Counted from the first letter of the stretch, positions 9,027 through 20,831 are shown. The stretch: 64,000 nt of DNA from Albugo candida (GCA_905220665.1 CAJNAR010000194.1:32529-96528), one strand, 5' to 3'. The notes: a model not told the origin generated them from the sequence alone. Translations and numbers: made by a program.

Positions 9027-10444
9027 ATGGATGCAGTATCGTCCAGTACGTTCCAACATGCTCAGAAACTTCGCTTCCCTTTACCGGACGATTATTTTCC
9101 CAAAATCAAATTCACACCTCAGGAGCATCAGATGTATGCGAATCGCATGCAAACAGTGTTGGGCGATGCGCTGGAAGAGGAATACTGGTACCATAAGACC
9201 GCGTATCAGTCTGTTGATGAGACACAGTGGAGGCTTATGAAAAAACGAAAAGATTTGCGCGTGTACAAGTTCACCGGAACGAATGTTCGAGATCAGAATA
9301 CGAATATATTGGCCGTTGGGTCCATACGCGGTACCATAGAAGACGTCATGAATGGAGTTCATAATAACTCGACCGAAGAGCTGCAAGCAACAGCGCGATT
9401 CCACGAGGGAAGGGCCTTAGATGCTGCAATGTTGGCGATTTTAGAGCGCGGAACGTATCAAGATCCCTTCCACTTTCTCGGAGTCAAGTGGAGAATCACC
9501 AAGACTCCAGGTACCAACTTTATTCGAAATCGGGATGCTTGCGGGATGGAGGTACATTTCTGCTTTGCATCGTGCTTGGAAACTCACGTTTTCTCATTCA
9601 GTATCTAGGCTTGGCCCGAGACGCGAAAGGTGAGCGGTATGGGTTCCATGTCATCGAGCCTTTCATTCATCCATTATGGCCGGCATTTCCTCGTAAATAT
9701 TCAGTTCGTTGTCTCGCACGCGTGCGGTGCATTTACCGTCAGATTCATCCGGAAATCGTTGGTGTTTTTATGGAGGGCAATTTTGAATTCCACGGTTTGA
9801 TTCCACACTTTTTGGTGCGGAAAACTATGGCGGATGTGTTCTTGGCGATCGAATCGAGCATTCCATGTGCCGAGGCCAAACGACTCACTTTGTTGGCATC
9901 ACAATCGACAGAGATTTCCACAGACAAATCCACTCATTCCAATTCAACTCGAAGTTTGCATTGCAGCACAGCTTCGTCTGTAACACGCGCATCCGTGTGC
10001 CCAGAGTGTTTGTATGGTAAGCGACTTCGACAATGTCAAATTTGCTGGACACAATGCTGCACACAATGCTGCAAGCAGAAGTATCTGCTCGCTCGACGGA
10101 GCCGCGTTCGTATTTTTTGTTGTGTGCATTGTATCAAAGAGGCCAACAAATACCGCTCCGATCCAAACAAACGGCTGATTTTTGGTCAACGCGTTGGATG
10201 CTTACCCAGTGAGAGCTCTTATACTTCGACACCCTGTAACAGAAGAAACGATTCACCACTGTCGATTGAAAATGTATCGATATGGTCACAGCAGGAAGGA
10301 TTGCTGTCTGAATGCTCGACGGAATCGATTCCGGAACTCGCTTCACCGTTGTCTTCTATAAGCTCTTCCGAGTATCCTCTGGCTAAAGCGAACATATCCG
10401 ACATCAGCGGCTTCTTTCGGCTTAATTTTCAGGTGAGCAGATAG
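9027..10444 (+). CDS. Second START-like / FYVE-like zinc finger protein, two exons
   Basis: Exons 9027-9551 and 9602-10444, separated by a 50-nt intron with GTACAT donor and TTCAG acceptor. Splicing joins NRDACGME to YLGLARDAKGERYGFHVIEP, restoring the typical START-family strand; each unspliced frame ends within about 120 bases of the junction. I chose the methionine at 9027 because RFPLPDDYFPKIKFTPQEH is how these oomycete proteins usually begin; 8979 and 8931 are in-frame alternatives. The spliced product is 455 residues. The zinc-finger region (about residues 310-370) has CPEC, CQICWTQCCTQCC and CCVHC. It shares GTIEDVMNGV and FHFLGVKW with the equivalent places in the gene at 3152. A serine-rich tail follows. 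Likely role is lipid or membrane binding (family inference). Confidence 0.85.
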
Positions 10445-10505
10445 TAAAACAGAGATTTTTGTGAAGGCAGAGCATTGTAAATTAATGAAAAAGAGTTTAA
10501 GTTTG

Positions 10506-11722
10506 CTATGCTGCCACTCCCGCGATGCGTTTTGTGTGGGAAGTACTATCGAATTTTCGCGCTTTGGCTTGAGCATCATTCGCATTCGGCGCATCCAATC
10601 TCCCGTTGTGGCTCGAGTCGACTTGAGCTGCTTTATCGTTGGAGGAGTTGGACTGCGCTTTCTCTTTATACTTTTGCATCATTTCTTTGGTCACAAACAC
10701 TTTGTTCTGATCAAAAACACCAATCGCATTTTCGATCTCCTGCAATTTCTGCTCCAAATCGATTTTACGCTGCTTTTGTCCCATCGTTTCCAATCGAAGC
10801 GGTAACAGATTCATCTTTTTCTGATAAGTAGCCTGACGTGACGAAGAGAAAAAGATTAAGCAAACTATCAAAAAGTGAAAATGGAGCAAGACAGCACGAT
10901 AGCGTTGCTAGAAAGGATATCATTTCTCAGCAATTGTAGCGTTCGAAGTCGCTCAGCTTCTTCCAAACGAATCATTCCAGGTGGACATTCAGGGTCTTTC
11001 TGATTCTTCTTTCGTTCGTTCTCTTCTCGAGCCCACTCGAGCCTTCTTCGCACAAGGTATGCAGGTATTTTGCCAAAGGTTTTGGACACGTGCGGCTTGA
11101 ACTCTAACGATCCTTTCCCGTCAGCATCACATTGTACAAACTCATCAATTCCTCGTCCCTGAAACCCAAAAATGTGAAAAGTGACCTCAACAATAACTCT
11201 CAAGACCTTTGCAATCGCTCCTTCCTTTAGTGGAGAAATAACTCTATCGACTTTCACGTCATCTATTCGTCCCATGGACTGTATTCTATCGCTCTCTTTG
11301 CAGTTTCCACCACATATATGAAGATCTCTTCTTCTTGTACCCTTAGCATCCTTCATACAGAATGAAGCTTTTTGTATGTAATTAATCAAAAGTGAGAATA
11401 CATACCGCTGTATGAACACGTGATGGAATGGATTTGAATCGGTTCGATTTCTTTTGCGCGAGTATTTGATTGTGAATTTCTTTCTCTTTGTTGATTTGGA
11501 GTTCACGTTGATGCTGCTTCTGCATCTCTTTAATGCGTTGTCTATTTCTCAATTGGTAATCGATCGGTGGGGCACCACGCAGTTGTGATTTGGTACTGAT
11601 ACAATTCACAATATGATGAAAATTGTGTGTGAGCATTCACTTCTTTCAACATACGTAATGGTGTAGTCTGGATGCAAGAGCGCTGCCATTGCATCCGATG
11701 AATTGTGGTATCCGCCGCGCAT
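10506..11722 (-). CDS. Enkurin-domain protein (flagellar), four exons
   Basis: Exons 11722-11655, 11595-11406, 11350-10898 and 10832-10506; introns are 59, 55 and 65 nt, all GT-AG and phase-consistent, giving 345 residues. The C-terminal half is a clear enkurin domain: FGKIPAYLVRRRLEWA, DPECPPGMIRLEEAERLRTL, then LLPLRLETMGQKQRKIDLEQ and AIGVFDQNKVFV. The N-terminus has a helical charged segment ending KSNRFKSIPSRVHT. Enkurin is a microtubule inner protein of motile cilia and flagella, so the protein is probably an axoneme component of zoospores. Bases 11206-11159 start with GT, end with CAG and are 48 nt (16 codons), so they could be a fourth intron or be retained without changing frame. SBDS starts upstream on the same strand, its stop 102 bases away. 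Confidence 0.9.
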
Positions 11723-11824
11723 CCCTGAAGCCTTTTAGACTCGAGACTTTTGCAATAGATCGATGCTATTGGTTTAAATAAGTGGATTACTCGTATCTTA
11801 TTGGCTAAATGAGATTTTATCCAA

Positions 11825-13102
11825 TCATTCGCTTTTAAAAACTGCTTCAATTTCTCGTGGTTTTAGCTGCAGGAAGGCTTGCTCAGAGATTGTATCCCGC
11901 TTTTTCGCCTTGATCTTCAGATTATAACGATGCCAATCACATCTGAAATGCTGTCGATATTCAGATACGTCTGGGAAGGTCCCCCCACACGTCGTGCATG
12001 AATGATGACTTGAGGCAGTCTCTTTTGCTGGTGACAAATCTTGAGCTTTTGCTTTGACATTGATTGGAGGAAGAGGTGGTAGCTCTTTTGGTTGGCTCAA
12101 GTTGATGCGTTCCGTCTTCATCGCAATCTCATCTTCGATGTTTTGAGATCCTTGTTCCTGGGCGCAGAGATCAAGAACTTCCAAATTGATGCGACCTAGA
12201 AGAAATTGATGATGAGAATTTTCGGAAAATACATGCGGATTAAGCACAGTGAACGATTAAACCTTTTCCAATTGTATGAACTAGTTCATCCACAATGCGA
12301 AAATTGCCAGGATGAATCAGGAAGACTGCACGCTGTTTCACTTTTTGCGAATCCTTATTAAGAAGATAGTTTCCTTCATGCTTCAATATTGCGTCGGTAA
12401 TGAGCTGTACATCCGATTGTGTGTCGCTTTCTGCATCATCATCAGTGATTTGGATCTTCATTTTGGCACGCTCGATGGAAATCTGCTTCTTTTGCATCTT
12501 CTTGATGACATCTAATGCCTGTTGCTTTGCACTTCGGTTAAGCACTACACCCACATGAATTTCTTTCATTAATCGCTCCACGACACTGTACTGCATATAA
12601 ACCTTCAGCAAGTGTGATATCAACTGTAGAGTAAGAAATGTACGGGATATGGTCGATTGGAAGCTGGATTGACGCACTTTTCTGCAATAATCGTAGCAAC
12701 ATCACGGTACATACTTCAAAAAGGCATGTAATGAAATGGATCTCGAATAAGTGGCCAAAACACGTTCGCATCTTACTTTTCGATCTGAGCTTTACGTTCT
12801 CCCTCAGAAACTTGAAGCTCTCCGTGATCTAAAATGATCCTGCACGCTTCTTCGTCTTGATTGACGTTGAAAGCTTCGACCCAGTCACATTTTCGGGCGA
12901 ATTTACCCTTTGATACATTTTCGTACACTTTGGTCGTTTGTAGCACTTCACTCAAATCTTTTTCAACTCCATTACGCCAATTTAAAACCTTGTTCTTATA
13001 GCAGGCTACTTCGAATCGCTTTCCGTTGCGTTTATACCTCACAACGGCGACATTTGTCATCAATATTTGGCCTACAGGTTGGCCGATTCGTCGGTTGCTC
13101 AT
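11825..13102 (-). CDS. SBDS: SBDS ribosome maturation protein with C-terminal zinc finger, four exons
   Basis: Exons 13102-12777, 12713-12644, 12590-12263 and 12195-11825; introns of 63, 53 and 67 nt, all GT-AG and phase-consistent; product 364 residues. The N-terminal domain is unmistakable: [53 protein letters not shown]. It continues [45 protein letters not shown] and [18 protein letters not shown] works with the GTPase EFL1 to release eIF6/Tif6 from late 60S subunits. The C-terminus adds [19 protein letters not shown] followed by CDWHRYNLK, a U1-type C2H2 zinc finger like that at the end of plant and some protist SBDS proteins. Start at 13102 (MSNRRIG) matches usual length; an upstream in-frame methionine at 13141 is less likely. 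Confidence 0.95.
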
Positions 13103-13880
13103 GACGATCGATCGAACACAACTTAAGTACGTATGATGCAACAGTAGGTTCGTCTAAGGAAGGAAATGCCGACATTTTTGGATTACTGCATACAGCGGGC
13201 CGGCGAATATTTGGTGCACAGTTGCGTGTGTTTAGTATCCAAATGATGATGTTGTGATTCAGTTGTAGGCTTCCTGGTTACTAGCGGCACGATTCGTTGA
13301 CAAACTTACCCGCTTCTCTCAGTGGTACCACGTAAGCTTACGCGAATTTGCCAGCGAGCTTCTAGAAGATGGAGACAATAGATCAGTAGCGTAGATTAAT
13401 ATAGAGCGCAGAAATTAGCGCTAATCTCGTTCATATATTTTCATTCAAATCGAAGAATGAATTACGTCAAGATTATCCCGCTCTGGAGAAGCTTCTTGGC
13501 TCTTTTATGGTTCCATTAGGCGATGCACACGGGGCCTCGTCAGCGTTTTCTTGTAATTTGAAACGTGTGCCTACAGCTACAAACCGATATTGGTGGGAAA
13601 CAGATCTTATGTGGGGCTTGTGCATCACTAGGATAATTTGTCGAGCGCATGTATTAGTCCCCGCATTAGAGAGCCCGCGCAGAACGCTAACATGCTGAGT
13701 GAAATACATTCGAGTTATGAGATATTTGATTATTTACTTCGTGGGTAAGAAGACGAATTGCGGAGATGATTGTAGCGTCTTCGTTCATCAGACAAAATGT
13801 TATATATTTCATACAATATCTATTATCTATCGAATCATGACACATGTGCTACGGGCCAAAGAGCCAATAGGCTCAGTCGA
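13103..13880. other. Intergenic region, no supported gene
   Basis: About 780 bases containing the SBDS promoter side. A 20-codon frame at about 13458 (MNYVKIIPLWRSFLALLWFH) resembles a signal peptide but ends immediately with no splice donor in place; frames of about 60-78 codons at 13473-13709 on both strands overlap and show no family features. Confidence 0.45.
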
Positions 13881-14127
13881 TTAATAGCAATTGGTGCAAC
13901 CAGCTCCAGCAATTGTGTTTGACGCTGTAGATTGAATGTTCGCTGAAGAAGGGCTTTGACTGTTTACCACTTGAGATTGGTCATAAGTTGTGGATCCGTC
14001 TGAGGAGAGATGATCAGATCAAATGAGTCAAGTAACAAACGTTATGCTTACCATGCAAGTCTCTGTTCCTGATATGTCCGGTAACTTGGGCGACAAAGGC
14101 GGCGAAAATCACGAAGAATGTGTTCAT
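13881..14127 (-). CDS. Small secreted peptide (64 aa), two exons
   Basis: Exon 1 is 14127-14052 and exon 2 is 13999-13881, with a 52-nt intron (GTAAGC donor, CTCAG acceptor). The product has 64 residues. It starts MNTFFVIFAAFVAQVTG, a textbook signal peptide with a likely cut after TG, followed by a short basic stretch HIRNRDLHD, a serine/glutamine/threonine-rich linker, and the end GAGCTNCY. The only two cysteines are the terminal CxxC. The frame is only recovered by splicing, so simple open-frame searches miss it. No homology recognised. Size, signal peptide and lack of domains suit a secreted effector-like or wall-associated peptide; the function is unknown. Support comes from the coincidence of clean signal peptide, canonical intron of typical local length and correct phase. 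Confidence 0.7.
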
Positions 14128-14653
14128 TGTATTAGGCAAAAGTAGGCGACTTTATTGCAATTTGAAAAATGAGATACAATCGGATTTTTATCTGCAATGT
14201 GCCAGCGCAACTCTGATGGTGTCATAAAGACTCCCTATTCGTTAAAAATATACTTTCCACCTTCTTAGTGAGCTTTCAGAGTGGTACAAATGATTCCATA
14301 TATATTCCTATATAAGAAAACATTCCAGAAGAAAGCGCAATCAAGTCGATTGAATACTCGATATCCCTCTGAGAATTGATAATCATATTTGAGTCATCCA
14401 CTAGTTTTTACATCAACTCATTATGCAACAACTAATTCCCAATGATTAAGCGAGAAACCTGACATCTGTTTGCGTCACCTGCAGGGGTCATACCCGATAC
14501 ACCTTGCTGCACGTCAGCTTACTGGAGTATATAGTCATATGGATTCCCTACGTGCAGGGGGAATAGATCCTCCTCCTTCGTCAAAATCAACGATTTACAT
14601 CATCGCATGCATTCCCGAGCCTTTTAACATAAACCTTACTGTAGTGTTGATAC
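14128..14653. other. Intergenic region, no gene seen
   Basis: About 525 bases upstream of the small secreted peptide gene and downstream of the ClpB stop. A plus-strand frame at 14470-14691 runs into the ClpB 3' end and is not credible. Nothing else stands out. Confidence 0.5.
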
Positions 14654-17103
14654 TTATTCGACCAAAAATGGTCGAGCGTGAGCGGGATTGACTTTGATCT
14701 CTTTCTCGTAGTTTGGATTCACTTTAACGTGAATGGTGCTTCCTTCATGAATTGTCCCGGCTAACAATTGGAGCGCCAGAGGATTCAGAACATCGTGCTG
14801 TATGAGGCGTTTTAAAGGCCTGGCTCCATACAGCGGGCTATACCCGTCTTCAGCAAGGCGTTGTCTCGCGCTTTCTTCCACATGCATGGTCATTTCCTTC
14901 TCCGCAAGCATCTTCTGTACATGATTCAGCTGTAAATCGACAATTGCACGCAAATCCTGACGTTTTAGTCGATTAAATAGAACCAGTTCATCGATTCGAT
15001 TCAGAAATTCTGGAGAATAGTGACTTCGAACGACCGAGAGAACGTCCGATTCAGCGACACTGCTGGGAAGGCCTTCTGGCAACGACGCGAGGATCTCGGA
15101 ACCCAAATTACTCGTCAGTATGATGACAGTATTTCGAAAATCAACCAATCGACCTTGCGAATCGGTAAGACGACCTTCATCCAAGACTTGGAGCAGAATA
15201 TTGGAAACATCTCGATGGGCTTTTTCAAACTCGTCAAATAAAACGACTTGATACGGACGTCGACGCACGGCTTCAGTCAGTGTTCCACCCTCTTCATAAC
15301 CCACATACCCTGGAGGTGCACCGACAAGACGACTGACGCTGAACTTTTCCATGTATTCTGACATGTCAATTCGAGTCAACGCGTGAGGTGTTTGAAACAG
15401 GAATTCGGACAGAGCCTTTGTGAGCTCTGTTTTCCCCACTCCGGTTGGACCCAAAAACATAAATGCTCCAAGGGGACGATTGTGCGCGTGTAAGCCAGCC
15501 CGAGCCAGACGAATGCAATTGCTCACTGCAACCACAGCTTCGTTTTGCCCGATTACATGGCGACCGAGATGTTCTTCCATTTTGAGTAAACGCTCTTTCT
15601 CACCAGACATTAGCGTGGACGCGGGAATTCCTGTTGCTTGAGCTACCACTTCAGCAACGTGATCCGGAGTAACAGCGTCACCGAGCACAAGTTTCTTCTT
15701 CAATGCCTTGACATCGAAATCATTTTTTTCATCAGCAGAAACTGATTTGGATGGCGCGTCATCGCTTGCGGCCATATCCTCCTCATCGACTTGCTTCTCA
15801 AGACGAGGAATCACTGCATGCAGTAATTCTCCGGCCCGAGCGTAATCACCACGATTTTGGGCATTTACAAGCTCGCGCCGTGCTTCTTCCAATTTACGTT
15901 TCCCTTCCTGCAACTCTTCCAACCGCTTCTTCTCTGCTTGCCACTGCTCCATCAAGTATTGTAATTCCTCATTGGCATGCGCTACTTCTTTTTCCAATTG
16001 TTGCATTCGCTTCTTGGACGCATTGTCTTTCTCCTTACGGAGAGCCTCAATCTCAATTCGTCTCAAAATAATTTCACGGTCGAGTCGTTCAATCGGCTCG
16101 GGTTTGCTTTCCTGTTGTAAGCGCAGCCTCGAGGCTGCTTCGTCCATCAAATCAATCGCTTTGTCCGGCATCTTACGCTCAGAGAGATATCGATGGGCCA
16201 ATACTGCAGCCGAGACAAGCGCTCCGTCCGATATGCGAACACCATGATGAACTTCATATTTCTCCTTCAGGCCACGCAATATAGTAATAGTATCCTCGAC
16301 ACTCGGTTCTGGAACCAAAACGGACTGAAATCTTCGCGCTAGCGCTGCATCTTTTTCGATATACTTCCCTACAAACCAAAAGGAAGAATCATAAGTCTTC
16401 ATTCTCAAAAACCAACTCGCAAGAACTTACGATATTCGTCCAGCGTCGTTGCCCCCATACAATGCAACGAGCCTCGAGCTAAGGCAGGCTTCAGCATATT
16501 TGCAGCATCAACGGATCCTTCACCTCCTCCACCGGCACCAACCAATGTATGTAGCTCATCAATGAACAAAATGACTTGACCATGATATTCTTCAACGTCT
16601 TTAAGTACGGATTTTAATCGCTCTTCGAATTCTCCGCGGAATTTCGCTCCGGCTATCAAAGCAGCAAGATCCAATGCGACAACTCTTTTTTCTTTCAGGC
16701 TTTCAGGAACCTCTCCAGCTGCAATTCGTTGGGCTAATCCTTCTGCAATTGCTGTTTTTCCCACTCCCGGTTCTCCGATCAGCACTGGATTGTTCTTTGT
16801 ACGACGCGATAGAATCTGAATGGAGCGTCGAATTTGTTCTTCTCGACCAATGACCGGATCCAATTGTCCTGCGTGGGCCATTTTGGTTAGATCTCGCCCA
16901 AATTTCACCAAGCTCTCTCCACGCGGCACGTTTTCAGGGTTCACCCAATGTGAGCTTTGACCGCTTCCAGGGCCTGAAGAGCCGTAAGAAGCAAACGTGC
17001 GGACGAGAGGCCATTGTCTACGATATATGATTGACGTATACGACAGTTGACGGAGCATAATGCACTGAATTTGTAGATTGGAAGCTCGGTAGATGAGAAG
17101 CAC
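14654..17103 (-). CDS. Mitochondrial ClpB/Hsp78-type AAA+ disaggregase, two exons
   Basis: Exons 17103-16431 and 16368-14654, with a 62-nt intron (GTAAGT donor, TTGTAG acceptor) inside DEYRKYIEKD. The product is 795 residues, or 780 from the methionine at 17058 (MLRQLSYTS), which gives a better mitochondrial presequence. It lacks the bacterial N-terminal Clp domain, as Hsp78 does. AAA1 has Walker [10 protein letters not shown] at about 110-118 and Walker [10 protein letters not shown]; a long charged coiled coil (about 300-410) is the ClpB middle domain; AAA2 has Walker [10 protein letters not shown] at about 531-539, the pore segment [13 protein letters not shown] and Walker [12 protein letters not shown]; the D2 small domain ends the protein. 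It would rescue aggregated proteins in the mitochondrial matrix together with Hsp70. All catalytic motifs appear intact. Confidence 0.93.
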
Positions 17104-18930
17104 TCATTATTCGAGATTTTTCTAGTGAACAATGTGCTTATGTCCGTTACGCACTTGATAAAGTTCGGTATGCACGAGCAAGCAAAATGTTGATCACATT
17201 CGCTAGTGATTGAAGTCGTTCTGTTGCACACGATAGGCAAACCGGGAAAAAGTTTGATAGTAACATACGTGTTTCCATTGTTTGAGACATTTAATTCAGT
17301 GTTTATGGGAGCCTTTGCGAGGTTCAACAGGTGAGACTTGAAAGGCTGATTGCTCTCCCCGATCTTCTCGTTGCTTGCCGATGTGTCCTTGGCGATACCA
17401 TTCGGTAGAATGTGATTAGTCGTACATGGTTCTTATCTGATCCGGCAGTTCAGAAGTTGGGTGCTCTTGTTGAGATACAGCGTAAGAGATTTCGCAATGT
17501 AGTGCTCCCCATACATATCCTTCGTTGGAAGTATCGGTGTAGTGATAGGCTATCTATCGCTGAATCAACTGCTCTGATTCATAAAATACTCCACAGAATC
17601 AGTGATTGAGTGGTAGCTGATGGTCAACTAAGTTCGACTTGCCGATCGTCGCGTTTAAGCGTGTCGATAGGCATCGAGGCGCCATCACGTCCATTTTAAA
17701 CCTTGATGATAGGTAAGGACGATTCCTCGCTCGTGCTAGTCGATATAAATATTCTTCTGGGGTCTACGGCATCAAGCAGAAGCATTTTTTTGCCCGTGCG
17801 TCGTACTTCGATCAGATATAGTTGGTCATGGTGGATAATCTGATCTTGTGCGAATACACACAGCTGCAGAGCAAAATTGAGGCGTTATTCTGAATTAAAA
17901 TCACAATTCGCATGCTTTCTTGCTTGAAAAAATCCATTCTTGTCGAGGCACAGGTCACATATCTCTTCCTACTCTCATTTCAATGCAGAAAGTGGTTAGC
18001 ATTGTGAAATCCCACGCACGTGTCGCGTTTCTCGCCTTACCGTCTCTGCAGTCAACTCAGTCTGTCGCATGTTGCAATGAGCACGCGTTACTCATAATTT
18101 GCTGCCTTCTGTGATGGTAACTCTAACTAATCCAAATATGGTGGCTAAAGAAGTAGTACATTAACTCTCTCCATGTTCTATACAGTGACAAATCAACTGC
18201 TAAAGTCATCGACAATATCTAAACAAATCGACGCAGAGCAATGATTTGATCATTTTCTTCATTGACTTTATCAGCTTTAACCGCTTATTTTCCACACTCG
18301 CCTTTGGCACTTCGCATAGATGCTGTTTTTGTTTTCCGTGTTCTAATATTGCGCAGTGCTAATCTCTAAACACATTCTGCTTTTTCTCGCCCATAAGCGT
18401 GCGTCATTGATTTTGATCCGAACAAAACACAGCCATAATACTGTGTTTATAGTATAATTATCCTCTCGTTCTGTGAGCACATCACCTGCTCAACAAGCAA
18501 CTATGCGTGGCAGGCCCAACTCGATGAATCGTTCGTATGCTCACGTAGCCTGTTTGGCAGTATTCGCCAAGATTCGTGCGTAGACGACCCAATTAAGCAT
18601 CGACAAATCCTTCCGCTAGTCGAAATCCTGCCAAACTTACAGCATCATATCACATTTCACGGTAAGGCACGTCTATCGTCAAGTGCTTATATCATAAGAA
18701 AAAGAGCGGCAGAACACAAAAAAAAGAAAGTGAGATTTGTATATTTACGTCGTAAGAAGATGATCTCACGCTCAGCCATTCCCAATAAAGAATGCGTCTC
18801 AATGTCCCCGCACGCAAAACTCTTCAATTCGCGATACATAAATGGCTTTGTGTGTTGAGTACATTGACAACAGCCGCAGTATCTCTTCCAAATGAAATCA
18901 CAACTCATGTCATACTTTGTGCACTTTTAA
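17104..18930. other. Long intergenic region, no supported gene
   Basis: About 1.8 kb between the ClpB start and the 3' end of the FYVE-SYLF gene. Short frames exist on both strands (for example 17412-17609, 17920-18114, 18687-18908), none with family features, signal peptide or codon-usage support. No tRNA-like fold noticed. It is unusually long for this arm, so an unrecognised small or non-coding gene is possible. Confidence 0.4.
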
Positions 18931-20831
18931 TCAGTGGACGTGTTTGCATACTTTACACTCTTTATTCCAAACCTGACGAGTGTGTGCGACAAACGATGGA
19001 CAATTGCATAGTCGACACGCTCCCATGATGCTTGCGCGACGGAGGACTTGTTCTCGATGAGTCGTGATACTTTGTGTGGCCTTGTTGAGCGCTTCATACA
19101 GGGGAGCTGCTGCAGTCGGTTGTTCCACATAACCGCTAAGAATCTGTTGAGGCTGTAATTCCTGTCCATAAAACTTGCGATTGATATCGGTACGACTTGC
19201 GATGACAGCTCCTTGTAACGAGATTCCAGCATACAACCCTTTGCTCATTGAATAGCTGTAATTTGCGTTCAGACCGCTTTTACTTGCGGAAGCTACGGCT
19301 TCTGCAGATCGACCAAAAGGACCTACCGCCAAATCCAAACCACCTCCAAGATTGATTTGAGGCTTATGGAATACTTTGACAGCACTTTCCGATCCCAATA
19401 TGATCATAACTTCAACAATTTCGCCGCCAATCTCTAAACCACCTCCTAATCCGATGGTCCCGATCGCAGAAGGCGCGGACCAGGATCCATTTGGTAGCTT
19501 GGCAATCACTAAACCTGTTCCAATTTTGCCAGTGACGAGAAATCCTGCCTTGATGATGGTCATAAGCGCTATTCCATGAGCTTTTTCTAGAAAAGTGATT
19601 GGTATCGATCGATCTGCTGAGCTTCCCCACTCATTTCGAAAAAAGTTGCCAATGATATCAGCTGCATTTTGACATTCTTTCACAAGACTATTGCTGTAGG
19701 GAGCATGAAAGCGACCTCGGGCTTCATGCAGGTTTTCGGTGTTGGAAACGGCATACTTCCGGATGAGTTCTTCCTGGAGAGGTTGCAGTTCTGCGGTACA
19801 TTGGATGCATGTACGTTGTGGTACCGCAGGATCGTACCCTTTGGCATTTTCAAATTGTTTACCTGGTGGAATGAGAAAGCGCACAGGAGAGCAATTATTA
19901 CAAACAAATTGTCCACAATATCGACTACAGGAATTGATGTCAGCGTCGTTAAAAGGTATGGTATGCTTGATTACGTACCACTGATGTCTTCTCTTTGTCA
20001 CATCGAATCCAATTTTGCATATATCACAATTTGGGTGATCGGCGTATCGATTCTTAAGCACTCCTTTGGATGGTCTACCACAAATCACTAAGGAACGAGC
20101 TATACGAGGCTTATTACGCATACGTACCCCGTTTGGCCTGACACAACCATCGCACGCTCTGAGGCAGCTGGAGCTGGAAATGCTGGAGCCGAATTGGAAC
20201 CAAATGCATCAAATTGTGTCATCTCGCCTTGATCTACCATTTGATCATTGAATTGCACCAACTCCCGACGTCGTGTCTCATCAGGAACTAATCGTGCCAG
20301 TAAGGGAATAAACTCGATCGTTTTGTGAGGCCCTAACTCTTGTACGATACTTGAATGGAAATCAGATACATTCATAAGCCCTGATCCATAGTTTTTGCAG
20401 TTTTTCTTAAACAATCGAACTCCATTTTCATTATTATGCTGTGCGTTAGCCTGTCGTATGGTATTAACACATTCCTCGTAGCATCGTTGTGCCTCAACAC
20501 CGGTCGCGGCCGATGGAATTGCACTCGGAATGTAAGACTTTGCGTGTTTTTTCTCTTGTGAAGGCGCATTGGCGTTCACAAAGCTCGAATGAATTGCTTT
20601 GGCCATTGGAATCGCTGCTCCATTGGGTCCATTTGTTGCTTGCTTGATAAATGCGCTTGTCATTGCGTCTTTATGTCCTTTGTATTTTGGCGCAGTAAAT
20701 GCGCTTTGCGCTTGGGAAGCTGCCATTTGAATTGTCGATGTAGAATTCTGTTCATCATATTTCGTGCCACAATGCGAGCAAAACTTGCCTCCAGTGGCTG
20801 GTTCGCCGCAGTTGGAGCAGAATTTCGCCAT
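18931..20831 (-). CDS. Zinc-ribbon / FYVE / SYLF-domain protein, three exons
   Basis: Exons 20831-20128, 20074-19979 and 19924-18931 with introns of 53 and 54 nt (both GTACGT donors; TGGTAG and CTGTAG acceptors), giving 597 residues. The N-terminus has paired zinc-ribbon knuckles (CSNCGEPATGGKFCSHCG). Around residues 120-200 is a helical segment (NCKNYGSGLMNVSDFHSSIV, then IPLLARLVPDETRRREL) that resembles C-terminal helical modules of ZNF598-type proteins. The second splice completes a FYVE finger: CDICKIGFDVTKRRHQ, then CRYCGQFVCNNCS, later CIQC; the RRHQCR motif should bind phosphatidylinositol 3-phosphate. The C-terminal half is a SYLF/Ysc84 domain (AHGIALMTIIKAGFLVTGKI, GTIGLGGGLEIGGEI). 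FYVE plus SYLF suggests endosomal membrane and actin-linked trafficking (family inference). The last 40 residues are atypical, so the 3' end may hold another splice. Confidence 0.85.

Noticed and set aside
9488..9608. Frameshift in the second START/FYVE-like gene
   Set aside because: The two overlapping frames are joined exactly by a 50-nt GT-AG intron that restores the conserved family segment, so no lesion is needed.
16369..16430. Two separate ClpB fragments
   Set aside because: A 62-nt intron with GTAAGT donor joins them in phase within the conserved DEYRKYIEKD motif.
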